From Arcticibacter pallidicorallinus (GTDB lineage Bacteria; Bacteroidota; Bacteroidia; Sphingobacteriales; Sphingobacteriaceae), in contig NZ_PVTH01000006.1 of assembly GCF_003002875.1 (NCBI RefSeq), positions 186,001-250,000 of the forward strand: a DNA stretch of 64,000 nt, written 5' to 3'. The position numbers were made by a program, and so were the translations under genes. Positions 17,754 to 26,008 of this stretch are shown piece by piece; position 1 is the stretch's first letter, and each line of letters opens with the position of its first letter. The notes below the pieces were generated by a model that worked only from the letters and a program-made list of their open reading frames with translations, had not been told where the DNA came from and made no database searches.

Positions 17754-18122
17754 ATGGATACGATACTGATCATTGATGACGACCCCAGGAATATTTTTGC
17801 GCTGGTTGCAGTATTAAAAACAAAGAAATTTGTTTGCCTGACGGCTTCTTCTGCAGAAGAAGGGATTAAAACACTCTTAAGGCAACCCGATATTGGCATC
17901 ATTCTTATGGATATGATGATGCCTGATATGGATGGCTATGAGGCAATAGCCGAGATCAGGAAGAATGAATTGGTCAATAAGGTTCCGATAATTGCAGTTA
18001 CGGCTCAGGCAATGGTCGGCGACCGTGAAAAGTGTATCGCCGCCGGTGCCAACGACTATATATCGAAACCTATTGACATCGATATTCTTGTTGAATTACT
18101 GGGTCAATATTTAAACACATAA
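17754..18122 (+). CDS. Single-domain response regulator
   Basis: 122 residues from the ATG at 17754; an ATG at 17736 would overlap the kinase and add six residues. Acidic pocket Asp8-Asp10, phospho-acceptor Asp53 (IILMDMMMPDMDG), Thr in AVTAQAMVG and Lys in YISKPIDID are all present, with no output domain. It is closely similar to the third receiver of the upstream kinase: both contain AMVGDREKCIAAGA and YISKP, so a duplication is likely. It may be a phosphate shuttle or sink, like CheY or Spo0F. It follows the kinase stop by 1 bp and abuts cheR with no gap. Confidence 0.92.
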   Translation: MDTILIIDDDPRNIFALVAVLKTKKFVCLTASSAEEGIKTLLRQPDIGIILMDMMMPDMDGYEAIAEIRKNELVNKVPIIAVTAQAMVGDREKCIAAGANDYISKPIDIDILVELLGQYLNT

Positions 18123-18947
18123 ATGTTAGATTTAAACGTTATCCAAGACGACGAAGTAGAAATAATATTGAATGATCTGCTTGAGATTTATGGTTACGAT
18201 TTTACGGAATACTCCAAAGCATCTATCAAGCGAAGGATAAACCGTTTGTTTACAATAGATCGGTTTATGAGCTTTGCGGAGTTCAGGTACAGAATAAAGA
18301 ACGATCCGGGGTATATTCCTCATTTTATCGAACAGATCACGGTAACCGTGACTGAGATGTTTCGGGATCCTATGTTTTACAAGGCACTTCGGGAGCAGGT
18401 CCTTCCCACCCTCGGCACCTATCCTTTTATCAGGATATGGCATGCCGGCTGCTCTACAGGTGAAGAGGTTTACTCCATGGCGATACTGCTGAAAGAAGCA
18501 AACTTGTTCCATAAATCCCTCCTGTATGCCACTGACCTGAACCCCCAGGTACTCGAGAAAGCTCGTAAAGGTATCTTCCCGCTCAGTCAGATGAAACAAT
18601 ATTCCGAAAATTACATTCAGTCTGGGGGAACTAACGAATTTTCCAAGTACTACACCGCTAACTATGATAAGGCGAAGTTCGATGAAGGCTTGCGGGAAAA
18701 GATGATATTTTCTACTCATAACCTTGTATCCGACCATTCGTTCAATGAGTTTCAGCTCATTCTTTGTCGCAATGTTCTTATCTATTTTGACAAAGATCTA
18801 CAGGCAAAAGTTTTCGACCTTTTCGAGCAGAGCCTTGATAATTTGGGCTACCTGGCTTTAGGATCAAAGGAAACACTTCGTTTTTCGTCAATAATTTCCA
18901 GATTCAAGAAAATTGATAGGGAGAAAATATGGAGAAAGATAGCTTAA
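18123..18947 (+). CDS. CheR-type glutamate O-methyltransferase
   Basis: 274 residues, normal CheR length. The N-terminal helical domain (about 1-75; EYSKASIKRRINRLF) and ITVTVTEMFRDP precede the SAM-binding WHAGCSTGEEVYSMA and FQLILCRNVLIYFD, all hallmark CheR motifs. CheR uses S-adenosylmethionine to methylate glutamates on chemoreceptor cytoplasmic helices. No chemoreceptor, CheA or CheW gene is in the window, so another substrate such as the neighbouring kinase is possible; that is inference. It starts directly after the receiver gene and overlaps cheB by 19 bp, which suggests translational coupling. Confidence 0.93.
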   Translation: MLDLNVIQDDEVEIILNDLLEIYGYDFTEYSKASIKRRINRLFTIDRFMSFAEFRYRIKNDPGYIPHFIEQITVTVTEMFRDPMFYKALREQVLPTLGTYPFIRIWHAGCSTGEEVYSMAILLKEANLFHKSLLYATDLNPQVLEKARKGIFPLSQMKQYSENYIQSGGTNEFSKYYTANYDKAKFDEGLREKMIFSTHNLVSDHSFNEFQLILCRNVLIYFDKDLQAKVFDLFEQSLDNLGYLALGSKETLRFSSIISRFKKIDREKIWRKIA

Positions 18948-19522
18948 ACCGTTCTGTTGAGATCTTGGTAATAGCCGGGTCTGCAGGGAGCCTAGATGTA
19001 ATACTGAAGATGCTTCCCCGCCTTGACGTTGAAGTGAACTTTCCAATCATCGTTGTGCTGCATAGAAAAGCTTCTTACGACTCATCGTTGGCAGATTTGC
19101 TGGCAACCAGAACGACGATACCTGTTGTCGAGGCAGAAGAAAAAGATCAACTGCGGAAAGGTGTAGTCTATCTGGCACCGGCAGACTACCATCTCCTTAT
19201 AGAATCGGATCGTTCTCTGTCGCTCGACTACTCTGAGAAAATTCAATATTCCAGACCATGTATTGATGTGACGCTCGAAAACGTAGCAGAAGTATACAAG
19301 GACAGGGCGGCAGCCATACTTCTCTCGGGAGCAAATTCAGACGGCGCAAAAGGATTAAAGAGGATCAAACAGGCGGGTGGCATCACAGCGGTACAGAACC
19401 CGGCAACGGCGGAAGTTTCCTTCATGCCTAACCAAGCCCTGCAAACCGCAAAAATAGATTATGTGTTAGAAGTTGATGAGATAGCTTATTTCATCAATAA
19501 GCTATCTGCTATGACTTTCTGA
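18929..19522 (+). CDS. CheB-type methylesterase domain protein without receiver
   Basis: 197 residues, only the catalytic domain. The catalytic triad fits Ser18 (AGSAGS), His45 (VVLHRKAS) and Asp138 (SGANSDGAKG), with the APADYH and FMPNQAL segments of CheB. Classical CheB has an N-terminal receiver that controls it; here it is missing, so control may come from the separate receiver encoded two genes upstream. CheB removes methyl groups added by CheR or deamidates Gln. Its last 14 bp overlap the convergent lysA gene. Confidence 0.92.
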   Translation: MEKDSLNRSVEILVIAGSAGSLDVILKMLPRLDVEVNFPIIVVLHRKASYDSSLADLLATRTTIPVVEAEEKDQLRKGVVYLAPADYHLLIESDRSLSLDYSEKIQYSRPCIDVTLENVAEVYKDRAAAILLSGANSDGAKGLKRIKQAGGITAVQNPATAEVSFMPNQALQTAKIDYVLEVDEIAYFINKLSAMTF

Positions 19523-20672
19523 GATAAAAAGGCTCTGACTGCTCTCTCAAATTGTAACGAGAGGACATAACATCACCGTAGGCGCCTGCCGTGCGTATAG
19601 CAATCAGATCGCCCCGGAACGATTCTCCAAGCTGAACTTCTTTTCCAAAGCAGTCTGTAGATTCACATATGGGCCCTACAATATCATACTTTTGATCATG
19701 CTCCTTAATGTCTCCTCGGGTTAGGTTTTCTATCTTATGGTAAGCCTGATATAGCGCCGGACGCATTAGCTCGGTCATCCCTGCATCAAGAACCAGAAAA
19801 TGCTTTTTGATACCGTTCTTGACATAGAGCACTCTACTGATGAGGCTTCCACAATGAGCAACCAGTGCCCTTCCCAGCTCGAAATGAACCTCCTGGCCCA
19901 GCTTCCTGTCAAGAAACTGGTTAAATATTTCAAAATATCCACTGAAGTTGGCAATGTTATTTTGATCAGGCTCCATGTAGTCAACACCCAAGCCTCCACC
20001 CACATTTAGCACCCGGAGATTAAAGCCTCGCTCTTCAAACCATGTCTTTATCTCATTCACCCGTATACACAAACTCTTGAAAACAGTCAGGTTGGTTATT
20101 TGAGAACCAATATGAAAGTGGATTCCCTCAAGCCAGAGATGTTCAGCCGTATTCAGGTATTCTGCACAGGCAGGTAGTTCCCATTGGTTAATTCCGAATT
20201 TATTCTCCTCAAGACCAGTGGTGATATTATGATGCGTATATGCATCTACATTGGGATTGATCCGCAGAGCGACCCTCGCCGTTTTCCCAACCTTGCCAGC
20301 CAGCTCGTTTATCACGCAGAGCTCTTGAACTGACTCTACATTGAAGCAGAAAATATCGAATTGCAACGCTGCAATAATCTCATCGTCCGATTTTCCAACT
20401 CCGGCAAACACCACTTTATCAGCAGGAAAACCGACTTCGATGGCTTTCTTAACTTCATTACCACTGACGCAATCTGCTCCAAATCCCTGGGCTTGGATAG
20501 CTTTGAGAACCTCATGATTGAAATTTGCTTTCATCGCATAATGCACATGAAAACCGTATTGATCAGCCGCCTTCTTGCACGCGGATAATGTGTCGTCCAG
20601 CAGTGCTAAATCATAAAAATAGAAAGGTGTTTTGCGCGCTCCAAATGCGGCTATCGTTTCTTTTGAAAACAT
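19509..20672 (-). CDS. lysA: Diaminopimelate decarboxylase
   Basis: 387 residues, a PLP alanine-racemase-fold enzyme. The PLP lysine is Lys48 (HYAMKANFN). HFHIGSQI, NVGGGLGVDY and the GPICESTDCFG motif, which supplies the active-site Cys from the other subunit, fit LysA; arginine and ornithine decarboxylases of this fold lack the full set. It decarboxylates meso-diaminopimelate to L-lysine, the last step of the pathway. lysC lies 42 bp upstream on the same strand, so the pair probably forms a lysine operon. ATG at 20672. The 3' end overlaps the convergent cheB gene by 14 bp. Confidence 0.95.
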   Translation of the reverse strand: MFSKETIAAFGARKTPFYFYDLALLDDTLSACKKAADQYGFHVHYAMKANFNHEVLKAIQAQGFGADCVSGNEVKKAIEVGFPADKVVFAGVGKSDDEIIAALQFDIFCFNVESVQELCVINELAGKVGKTARVALRINPNVDAYTHHNITTGLEENKFGINQWELPACAEYLNTAEHLWLEGIHFHIGSQITNLTVFKSLCIRVNEIKTWFEERGFNLRVLNVGGGLGVDYMEPDQNNIANFSGYFEIFNQFLDRKLGQEVHFELGRALVAHCGSLISRVLYVKNGIKKHFLVLDAGMTELMRPALYQAYHKIENLTRGDIKEHDQKYDIVGPICESTDCFGKEVQLGESFRGDLIAIRTAGAYGDVMSSRYNLREQSEPFYLRKS

Positions 20673-20714
20673 AATGTATATCTAAGCTTCAAATAAGATA
20701 TAGGAAGCAAATAA

Positions 20715-22025
20715 TTAAAACAGGCGATTATGAAGGCTACGCAGCGCTTCTGTCTTGTCTGAAGTATCAACGACAAGCGAAATATTGCAGTTACTGGCTC
20801 CGTATGATATCATGCGGATAGACAAGTGCTTCAATGCCTCAAAAACTCTCGATGAAAATCCATGCGACTGATAAGAAAAATCTCCTACAACGCAAATAAT
20901 GGATTGATCAGATATGGAATCTACTGTACCAAACACTTCCAGCTCCTTCAGTATTTCCGTCAGATAACGTCTATCATCGATTGTTACGGATACGGCCACC
21001 TCAGATGTTGTGATCATGTCGATTGGCGTTTTATACCGCTCAAACACTTCAAACACCTTCCGCAGAAAGCCATAGGCCAGAAGCATCCTGCTAGATTGTA
21101 TTTTTATTGAAGTTATTCCATCTTTAGCCGCTATAGACTTGATCTTGCCCCGCTCACTGGTATTCGAAATGAGAGTTCCCGGAGCAGACGGGTCCATTGT
21201 ATTCAGTAACCTGACGGGAATCTTATACTTTTGCGCCGGGAATACGCTCTGTGGATGCAAAATCTTCGCACCGAAATAAGCTAACTCGGCGGCCTCATCA
21301 AATGATAACTGGGCAATCGGGGTGGTTCCTTTCACGATCCTCGGATCATTGTTATGCATTCCGTCTATATCAGTCCAGATCTGAACCTCCTCAGCCTCTA
21401 CAGCGGCACCAATAAGAGAAGCCGTGTAATCGCTCCCGCCCCTTCGCAAATTGTCGGTTTCTCCGAAGAAATTACGGCATATATATCCTTGAGTAATAAA
21501 CAAGCTATGATCCGGCTTACCATCCAGCAGCGGCTTCAGATGCGTGGCAAGATATTCAACCATGGGCTCGTTATCATCGTCGATCTTCATAAAGTCGAGC
21601 GCCGGAAGCAAAACAGATCTCACCCCTTGTTCCGTAAGGTAAAAGTGATAAAGCGTGGTGGACAACAATTCTCCCTGTGCAAGAATAACCTTTTCTTCAA
21701 CGGGAGTAAACAGGTCAGTACTGAACGATCCAATGATGCTGAAATGGTAGTTGATTAAATCCGTACCATTCTTCCTGCCCTCTTCTGTAGAAAACAGTTC
21801 ATCAACAAAGCGTTGATAAGTTTCGAATAATGTATCGGTAAGCTGCTTAGCTAAACGCTTATCACCAGCAAGATACGCCTGAGATATCTCAACCAGGCTA
21901 TTTGTAGTACCGGCTACTGCAGATAAAACGACTATTTGTTTTTCCCCTGTCTGGATTATCCTGAGAAGGTTCTTCATCTTTTCGGGACTTCCGACTGATG
22001 TACCTCCGAATTTCTTAATTTTCAT
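20715..22025 (-). CDS. lysC: Aspartokinase
   Basis: 436 residues, monofunctional. The N-terminal MKIKKFGGTSVGS, LRRGGSDYTASLIGA and ELAYFGAKILHPQ motifs define the catalytic domain, followed by two C-terminal ACT domains (about 300-436; SIKIQSSRMLLAYGFLRK and CVVGDFSYQSHGFSSRVFEAL). ACT domains give lysine or threonine feedback in this family; which one applies is not visible. It phosphorylates aspartate at the head of the lysine, DAP, methionine and threonine pathways. Upstream of the ATG there is only an imperfect promoter box (TATTTTTA), and no lysine riboswitch was seen. lysA follows. Confidence 0.96.
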   Translation of the reverse strand: MKIKKFGGTSVGSPEKMKNLLRIIQTGEKQIVVLSAVAGTTNSLVEISQAYLAGDKRLAKQLTDTLFETYQRFVDELFSTEEGRKNGTDLINYHFSIIGSFSTDLFTPVEEKVILAQGELLSTTLYHFYLTEQGVRSVLLPALDFMKIDDDNEPMVEYLATHLKPLLDGKPDHSLFITQGYICRNFFGETDNLRRGGSDYTASLIGAAVEAEEVQIWTDIDGMHNNDPRIVKGTTPIAQLSFDEAAELAYFGAKILHPQSVFPAQKYKIPVRLLNTMDPSAPGTLISNTSERGKIKSIAAKDGITSIKIQSSRMLLAYGFLRKVFEVFERYKTPIDMITTSEVAVSVTIDDRRYLTEILKELEVFGTVDSISDQSIICVVGDFSYQSHGFSSRVFEALKHLSIRMISYGASNCNISLVVDTSDKTEALRSLHNRLF

Positions 22026-22106
22026 TATGTAGAGCTATTCCTAAGTTGTTCTTCAGGTGATAAAAATAATTAAAACCATGGGATTATTCGTGCTGAATGC
22101 ACTTTT

Positions 22107-22376
22107 ATGAGGTTTGAAAAAAATAAATATTTAAAACAAAATGATCGCCGGCCCATTTTATTAAAAACATCAGTTATGACCAGGGCAAATATCAGGTACA
22201 GCGAAAAAATGCTTATTAGTATACACATCGAAGAAGATCTCAACTACTGGGCTAATAAATGGGGCGTAAGCAGAGAAAGTATTAAGTCCGCGGTGAAAGC
22301 TTCCCGCTCAAACAGCATTTCATCCGTGCAAGAATATCTTCTGAAGAATAAGCAAATATCAGAGCTTGCCGACTAA
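22107..22376 (+). CDS. DUF3606 family small protein
   Basis: 89 residues. The C-terminal half, from ISIHIEEDLNYWANKWGVS to SSVQEYL, matches the DUF3606 pattern: a short strand, then a helix with YWxxKxGVS, then a second helix. Function is unknown; a winged or ribbon-helix DNA-binding role is sometimes suspected but not shown. The N-terminal 35 residues are basic and not conserved in the family as I know it, so an internal ATG (at residue 24 or 35) may be the true start. It is divergent from lysC and overlaps the 3' end of the convergent nicotinamidase gene by 4 bp. Confidence 0.7.
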   Translation: MRFEKNKYLKQNDRRPILLKTSVMTRANIRYSEKMLISIHIEEDLNYWANKWGVSRESIKSAVKASRSNSISSVQEYLLKNKQISELAD

Positions 22377-22987
22377 GTTCCGAGTAAGTCGGTACTGTCT
22401 ATCACGAAGCCACCTTGCTTGAGAACGTCTGCGACAACTGCAGGAAACTTCTCCGGATATACTGACCTGACGGCGTCTTCTATAATATAAGTTACAAAGC
22501 CTTCACTTATCGCATCCTTGGCAGAATAGTAAACACAAAAATCACCTGCAAGTCCGGCAATATATAAACGTTTTACACCCCGCCCTCTCAGAAAGTCTGC
22601 AAGACCTGTTGACTTCAACCGCTCATTATCATAAAACGCACTATAGCTATCAATCTCCGGATTAGTGCCTTTTCTAAATACAGCCTCGATTCTATGCTGA
22701 CTCAATTTTCCTGAAAGTGATGCACCGTCCGACGCCTGAACACAATGGTCAGGCCATAATATCTGACTCTTTCCCCTAACTTCAATAACATCGTAAACTG
22801 ATTTCCCCGGGTGGTTAGATACAAAACTTTTATGAGATATCGGATGCCAGTCCTGAGTAGCTATCACGAGCTGGAAATGTTCCTGGAGTTTGTTAATTAC
22901 GGGAATCACCTCATCTCCTCCCACTACGGCGAGAGATCCCCCCCCAAGAAAATCATTTTGAACATCTATTAACAATAGCGCTTCCAT
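22373..22987 (-). CDS. pncA: Nicotinamidase (pyrazinamidase)
   Basis: 204 residues of the isochorismatase-like hydrolase fold. The catalytic triad is visible as Asp8 (LLIDVQNDF), Lys in VFRKGTNPE and Cys in GLAGDFCVYY. The metal site TQDWHPISHKSF and the LWPDHCVQ segment are typical of PncA. It deamidates nicotinamide to nicotinate for NAD salvage. The gene lies 38 bp downstream of a membrane protein gene and is probably the last member of the symporter transcript. The 3' end overlaps the DUF3606 gene by 4 bp. Confidence 0.95.
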   Translation of the reverse strand: MEALLLIDVQNDFLGGGSLAVVGGDEVIPVINKLQEHFQLVIATQDWHPISHKSFVSNHPGKSVYDVIEVRGKSQILWPDHCVQASDGASLSGKLSQHRIEAVFRKGTNPEIDSYSAFYDNERLKSTGLADFLRGRGVKRLYIAGLAGDFCVYYSAKDAISEGFVTYIIEDAVRSVYPEKFPAVVADVLKQGGFVIDSTDLLGT

Positions 22988-23025
22988 ATTGAACGTAAAC
23001 TATACACTGCAAACGTCGGCCGATG

Positions 23026-23526
23026 TTATTTTGTTTCTGTCCGCTTTACAGCTTCGTCCATAGTTTTGTTGATCGTTTCAATCAGTAACCTCACGGCGTC
23101 CTTTAAGCGCGGATTTCCATTGTAATCGAGATCAAAATAGACCTCTTTAGTCTTACGCTGGTACTGGAATTTAATGTGATAACGTGGCGAACTGGGATTT
23201 CTTACCTCCGATGTCATATCCGACGGAAAGTCCCAATAACCATAATCTGCAGCCTTACGATGCAGATACAGCAAATCATCTTTCGTAAGCTTCAGCTTGC
23301 CCGTCACTACTGAACCGCTTTTATCCACATATTGAAAATGTTGCGACCTTGAATCAAATTGATTCAGCAGCGAATCGCCCGTTCCATAATTCAATGTCAG
23401 GCTTTCAAATTCAGAAAACTTATACGGCGCGTTCTTGATCATCATCCCGTAGTAATACCCACAATACAGCAGAAAGGGCAGCACTATACTTGCCGCCAAA
23501 AATATTTTTTTTCCCTTGTCCTTCAT
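23026..23526 (-). CDS. Membrane-anchored protein of unknown function
   Basis: 166 residues. One N-terminal transmembrane helix (about 7-27, KIFLAASIVLPFLLYCGYYY) is followed by an extracytoplasmic beta-rich domain with GKLKLTKDDLLYLHRKAA and DYGYWDFPSDM. The pattern (Tyr-rich strand, a helix with LTKDDLLYL, then WDFP) recalls DUF6438-type Bacteroidota lipoproteins, but there is no lipobox Cys and I do not assign it. It lies 7 bp after the symporter gene and before pncA, so it is cotranscribed. No function is proposed. Confidence 0.6.
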   Translation of the reverse strand: MKDKGKKIFLAASIVLPFLLYCGYYYGMMIKNAPYKFSEFESLTLNYGTGDSLLNQFDSRSQHFQYVDKSGSVVTGKLKLTKDDLLYLHRKAADYGYWDFPSDMTSEVRNPSSPRYHIKFQYQRKTKEVYFDLDYNGNPRLKDAVRLLIETINKTMDEAVKRTETK

Positions 23527-23533
23527 ATTCTTA

Positions 23534-24892
23534 CTAATCCTCTATCGGATTAAATTCATTTTCCCACTTCGCTATAACAATCGTAGCCAGGCAATTACCA
23601 ATTACATTCACAGAGGTTCGTGCCATATCCATCAACTCGTCGATGCCCAAGATAACAAAAATTGGCCATGCAGGCATGCCGAATGAAGAAGCGGTACCCA
23701 ATAAGATCACCAAAGATGCACGCGGAACACCTGCTACACCTTTACTGGTAAGCATCAATGTAAATACGATGACCAACTGATGACCAAGGCTCATCTCCAT
23801 GCCCGCTGCCTGAGCAACGAAAACTGAGGCCAAAGCCAGATAAAGCGTCGTTCCGTCGAGATTAAAACTATATCCGGTAGGCATTACAAATGCGACAATT
23901 TTCCTTGGCACACCCAACTTCTCGAGATTCTCCATAGCTCTGGGTAATGCCGCTTCAGAGCTCGTGGTGGCAAAAGCAATAGAGACCGGACCCGCGATTG
24001 CCTGCAAGAACTTTTTTATTGGTACGCGCACTATCAGCGCAATAGGAAGTAATACACCAAGCAGGAATACAATCAAAGCTACATAGAGCGTCGCCAGGAG
24101 CTGAAAGAGGTTTACCAAAATTCCTAATCCCATATGTCCCACAGTATAAGCGATTGCTGCGCCGACGCCGATCGGAGCAAAGTACATCACTATATTGGTA
24201 AACTTGAACATGACTTCAGAAAGGCTTTCCGTAAATTTCAGCATAGGCAGGCGCTTATCTTCGCGAACCATCGCCAGGGCAACACCAAACAGCACACTAA
24301 ATATCACGATCTGCAAAATCTGTCCTTCGGCAATTGATTTGGCTATATTTTCCGGAAAGATGTGTAGTATAATATCAGTGGTGGTTTGTGGAGGTATTGA
24401 AGGCAGCTCCTCATGAATACTTTCGGGTACGGCTATCCCAACCCCGGCTTTTGAGATATTAATTGCAGCCAGGCCTATAAATAACGCAATGGTGGTAACA
24501 ACTTCAAAGTATACAATTGACTTCCATCCCATTCTACCAACTTGCTTCAAGTCTGCGTGCCCTGCAATACCATAAACCAATGTAGCAAACAGAAGAGGTG
24601 CCACAATCGTCTTGATCATCTTCAGGAAAATCTTGCTCAGTACCTGCAAGTCCATAGCCAGTTGTGGATAGTCGTTCCCTATCTCCGCCCCTATTACCAT
24701 CGAGATGAGTATCCAAGATGTGAGTGATCGTTTCATTAATCCAAAGAATACAAGACCCGCGATCGCAAGCCATCTGGAGAAAAGTAACGCAACATGCGGA
24801 ATAGCGACTATGTTATAATGGTTCAGGAAAAGTAAAAGTGCGGCTATAAAAACCGTGATAATCGCAGTGAATCCCGCTTGTTTTAACTTCAT
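23534..24892 (-). CDS. Dicarboxylate/amino acid:cation symporter (DAACS family)
   Basis: 452 residues with about eight transmembrane helices and two re-entrant loops. The signature segments are AFATTSSEAALPRAM (hairpin 1), PTGYSFNLDGTTLY (TM7 cation site), TSKGVAGVPRAS (hairpin 2) and MDMARTSVNVIGNCLA (TM8, with Asp and Asn for substrate and cation). These are diagnostic of GltP/GltT/DctA transporters. Substrate, glutamate/aspartate or C4-dicarboxylate, cannot be fixed. Inner membrane. A promoter with both elements lies just upstream, so it probably starts the transcript that includes the next membrane protein and pncA. Confidence 0.95.
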   Translation of the reverse strand: MKLKQAGFTAIITVFIAALLLFLNHYNIVAIPHVALLFSRWLAIAGLVFFGLMKRSLTSWILISMVIGAEIGNDYPQLAMDLQVLSKIFLKMIKTIVAPLLFATLVYGIAGHADLKQVGRMGWKSIVYFEVVTTIALFIGLAAINISKAGVGIAVPESIHEELPSIPPQTTTDIILHIFPENIAKSIAEGQILQIVIFSVLFGVALAMVREDKRLPMLKFTESLSEVMFKFTNIVMYFAPIGVGAAIAYTVGHMGLGILVNLFQLLATLYVALIVFLLGVLLPIALIVRVPIKKFLQAIAGPVSIAFATTSSEAALPRAMENLEKLGVPRKIVAFVMPTGYSFNLDGTTLYLALASVFVAQAAGMEMSLGHQLVIVFTLMLTSKGVAGVPRASLVILLGTASSFGMPAWPIFVILGIDELMDMARTSVNVIGNCLATIVIAKWENEFNPIED

Positions 24893-24911
24893 ATGGACGT
24901 AATAAACGCAA

Positions 24912-24942
24912 CAAATGTAATTTTTTTAACTTTACCACACAA
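24912..24942 (-). promoter_or_regulatory. Promoter of the symporter gene (TTG-N20-TACATTTG)
   Basis: On the minus strand a TTG (24942-24940) is followed 20 nt later by TACATTTG (24919-24912), an exact match to the Bacteroidota TTG/TANNTTTG promoter. It lies 20 nt before the ATG at 24892. This is one of the two best promoters in the window. Confidence 0.75.
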
Positions 24943-24958
24943 TAAAAAGGGCGTGCTG

Positions 24959-25480
24959 ATGAAAACCAATGGAATTGCGGAGATTAAAAAAAGTATTAAA
25001 AACATCAGTCAGGCAGAACTTGCGGAAATATGTGTAAAACTTGCGCGTTTCAAGAAGGATAACAAAGAATACCTTCACTTTTTGCTTTTCGAATCCTCAG
25101 ATCCCCTTGCTTACGCCGAAGATGTAAAAGAATCATTACATAATTCGTTGACCAATCTTAACCGTCATCCCAGCTTGAAAGTAAAAGAGCTTCGCAAGCA
25201 TCTGAGACACCTGTCCCGCCATATTCGTTATACGTCTTCCGCCGAGGTCGAAATAACGCTGCTTATTTGGTTCGCGGATATGCTTGTTGCGCATGCAGGA
25301 GTACGCCATTCGAATAAAGCGCTTTATACACTTTTCGTTCGCCAGATCGAAAAAATAAGAAAAACATTTCCAAAGCTACATGAAGACTTGCAGTTTGACT
25401 ACAAACAACCCTACGATGACTTGCTCGATAGGTCTGCTGACGATATCAGCGGATTTAACAAAGACCAGTACAAACTGTAA
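24959..25480 (+). CDS. Conserved-looking helical protein of unknown function
   Basis: 173 residues from the ATG at 24959. An ATG at 24893 would add 22 poorly conserved-looking residues and overlap the divergent promoter, and a 7-of-8 promoter box (TAACTTTA, 24927-24934) lies just before 24959. The protein is basic and mainly helical (EIKKSIKNISQAELAEIC, VKELRKHLRHLSRHIRY), without signal peptide or membrane segment. I do not recognise a family. It lies 30 bp before the ECF sigma factor and may be cotranscribed with it. Confidence 0.6.
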   Translation: MKTNGIAEIKKSIKNISQAELAEICVKLARFKKDNKEYLHFLLFESSDPLAYAEDVKESLHNSLTNLNRHPSLKVKELRKHLRHLSRHIRYTSSAEVEITLLIWFADMLVAHAGVRHSNKALYTLFVRQIEKIRKTFPKLHEDLQFDYKQPYDDLLDRSADDISGFNKDQYKL

Positions 25481-25510
25481 CATATTGCAGTGGCGCAGCT
25501 CTAAATAAAA

Positions 25511-26008
25511 ATGGCGAAAAAGGAAGTTCTTTTTGGTGAAATTTTCAAGGCAAACTCGAAGAAAATCTATCACCTGTGCTACGGCTACACCGGAGATGAA
25601 GCTGCCGCCCACGACCTTATGCAGGAGACTTTCATGAAAGTGTGGCAAAATCTTGAGGGTTTCAGGAATCAGGCCATGATTTCTACCTGGGTGTACCGTA
25701 TAGCGGTCAACACCTGCCTGTCGTGGCTCCGTGTCGAGAAGAGGCAAGCCAAAGATCCCCTTACTGATTACATCATTGAAAACAGCCGCGAAGAGATATC
25801 AGAAAAGAATGATCAGGTTGAAAAACTGTATAAATGTATAGCTCAACTGGAAGAAAACGAACGCCTTATCATCACCATGGTTCTCGATGAAGTCCCCTAC
25901 CCTGAAATAGCCGAGATATCGAGCGTTTCTGAAGGAAACCTAAGGGTGAAAATACATCGTATAAAACACAAGCTGACTGAAATATATAACCGGTATGAAA
26001 GATTTTGA
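25511..26008 (+). CDS. ECF-type RNA polymerase sigma factor
   Basis: 165 residues. Region 2 (about 12-80) has DEAAAHDLMQETFMKVWQNL and STWVYRIAVNTCL; region 4 (about 105-160) has LEENERLIITMVLDE and VSEGNLRVKIHRIKHKL, the helix-turn-helix that reads the -35 element. There is no region 1 or 3, as expected for the extracytoplasmic-function class. It redirects RNA polymerase to a small regulon in response to an unknown signal. The following gene, overlapping by 14 bp, encodes a four-helix membrane protein in the position normally held by an anti-sigma factor. Confidence 0.93.
   Translation: MAKKEVLFGEIFKANSKKIYHLCYGYTGDEAAAHDLMQETFMKVWQNLEGFRNQAMISTWVYRIAVNTCLSWLRVEKRQAKDPLTDYIIENSREEISEKNDQVEKLYKCIAQLEENERLIITMVLDEVPYPEIAEISSVSEGNLRVKIHRIKHKLTEIYNRYERF

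Noticed and set aside
20026-22106. Lysine riboswitch upstream of lysC
   Set aside because: The upstream segment (22026-22106) is only 81 bp, AT-rich and lacks the conserved helices of a lysine riboswitch.
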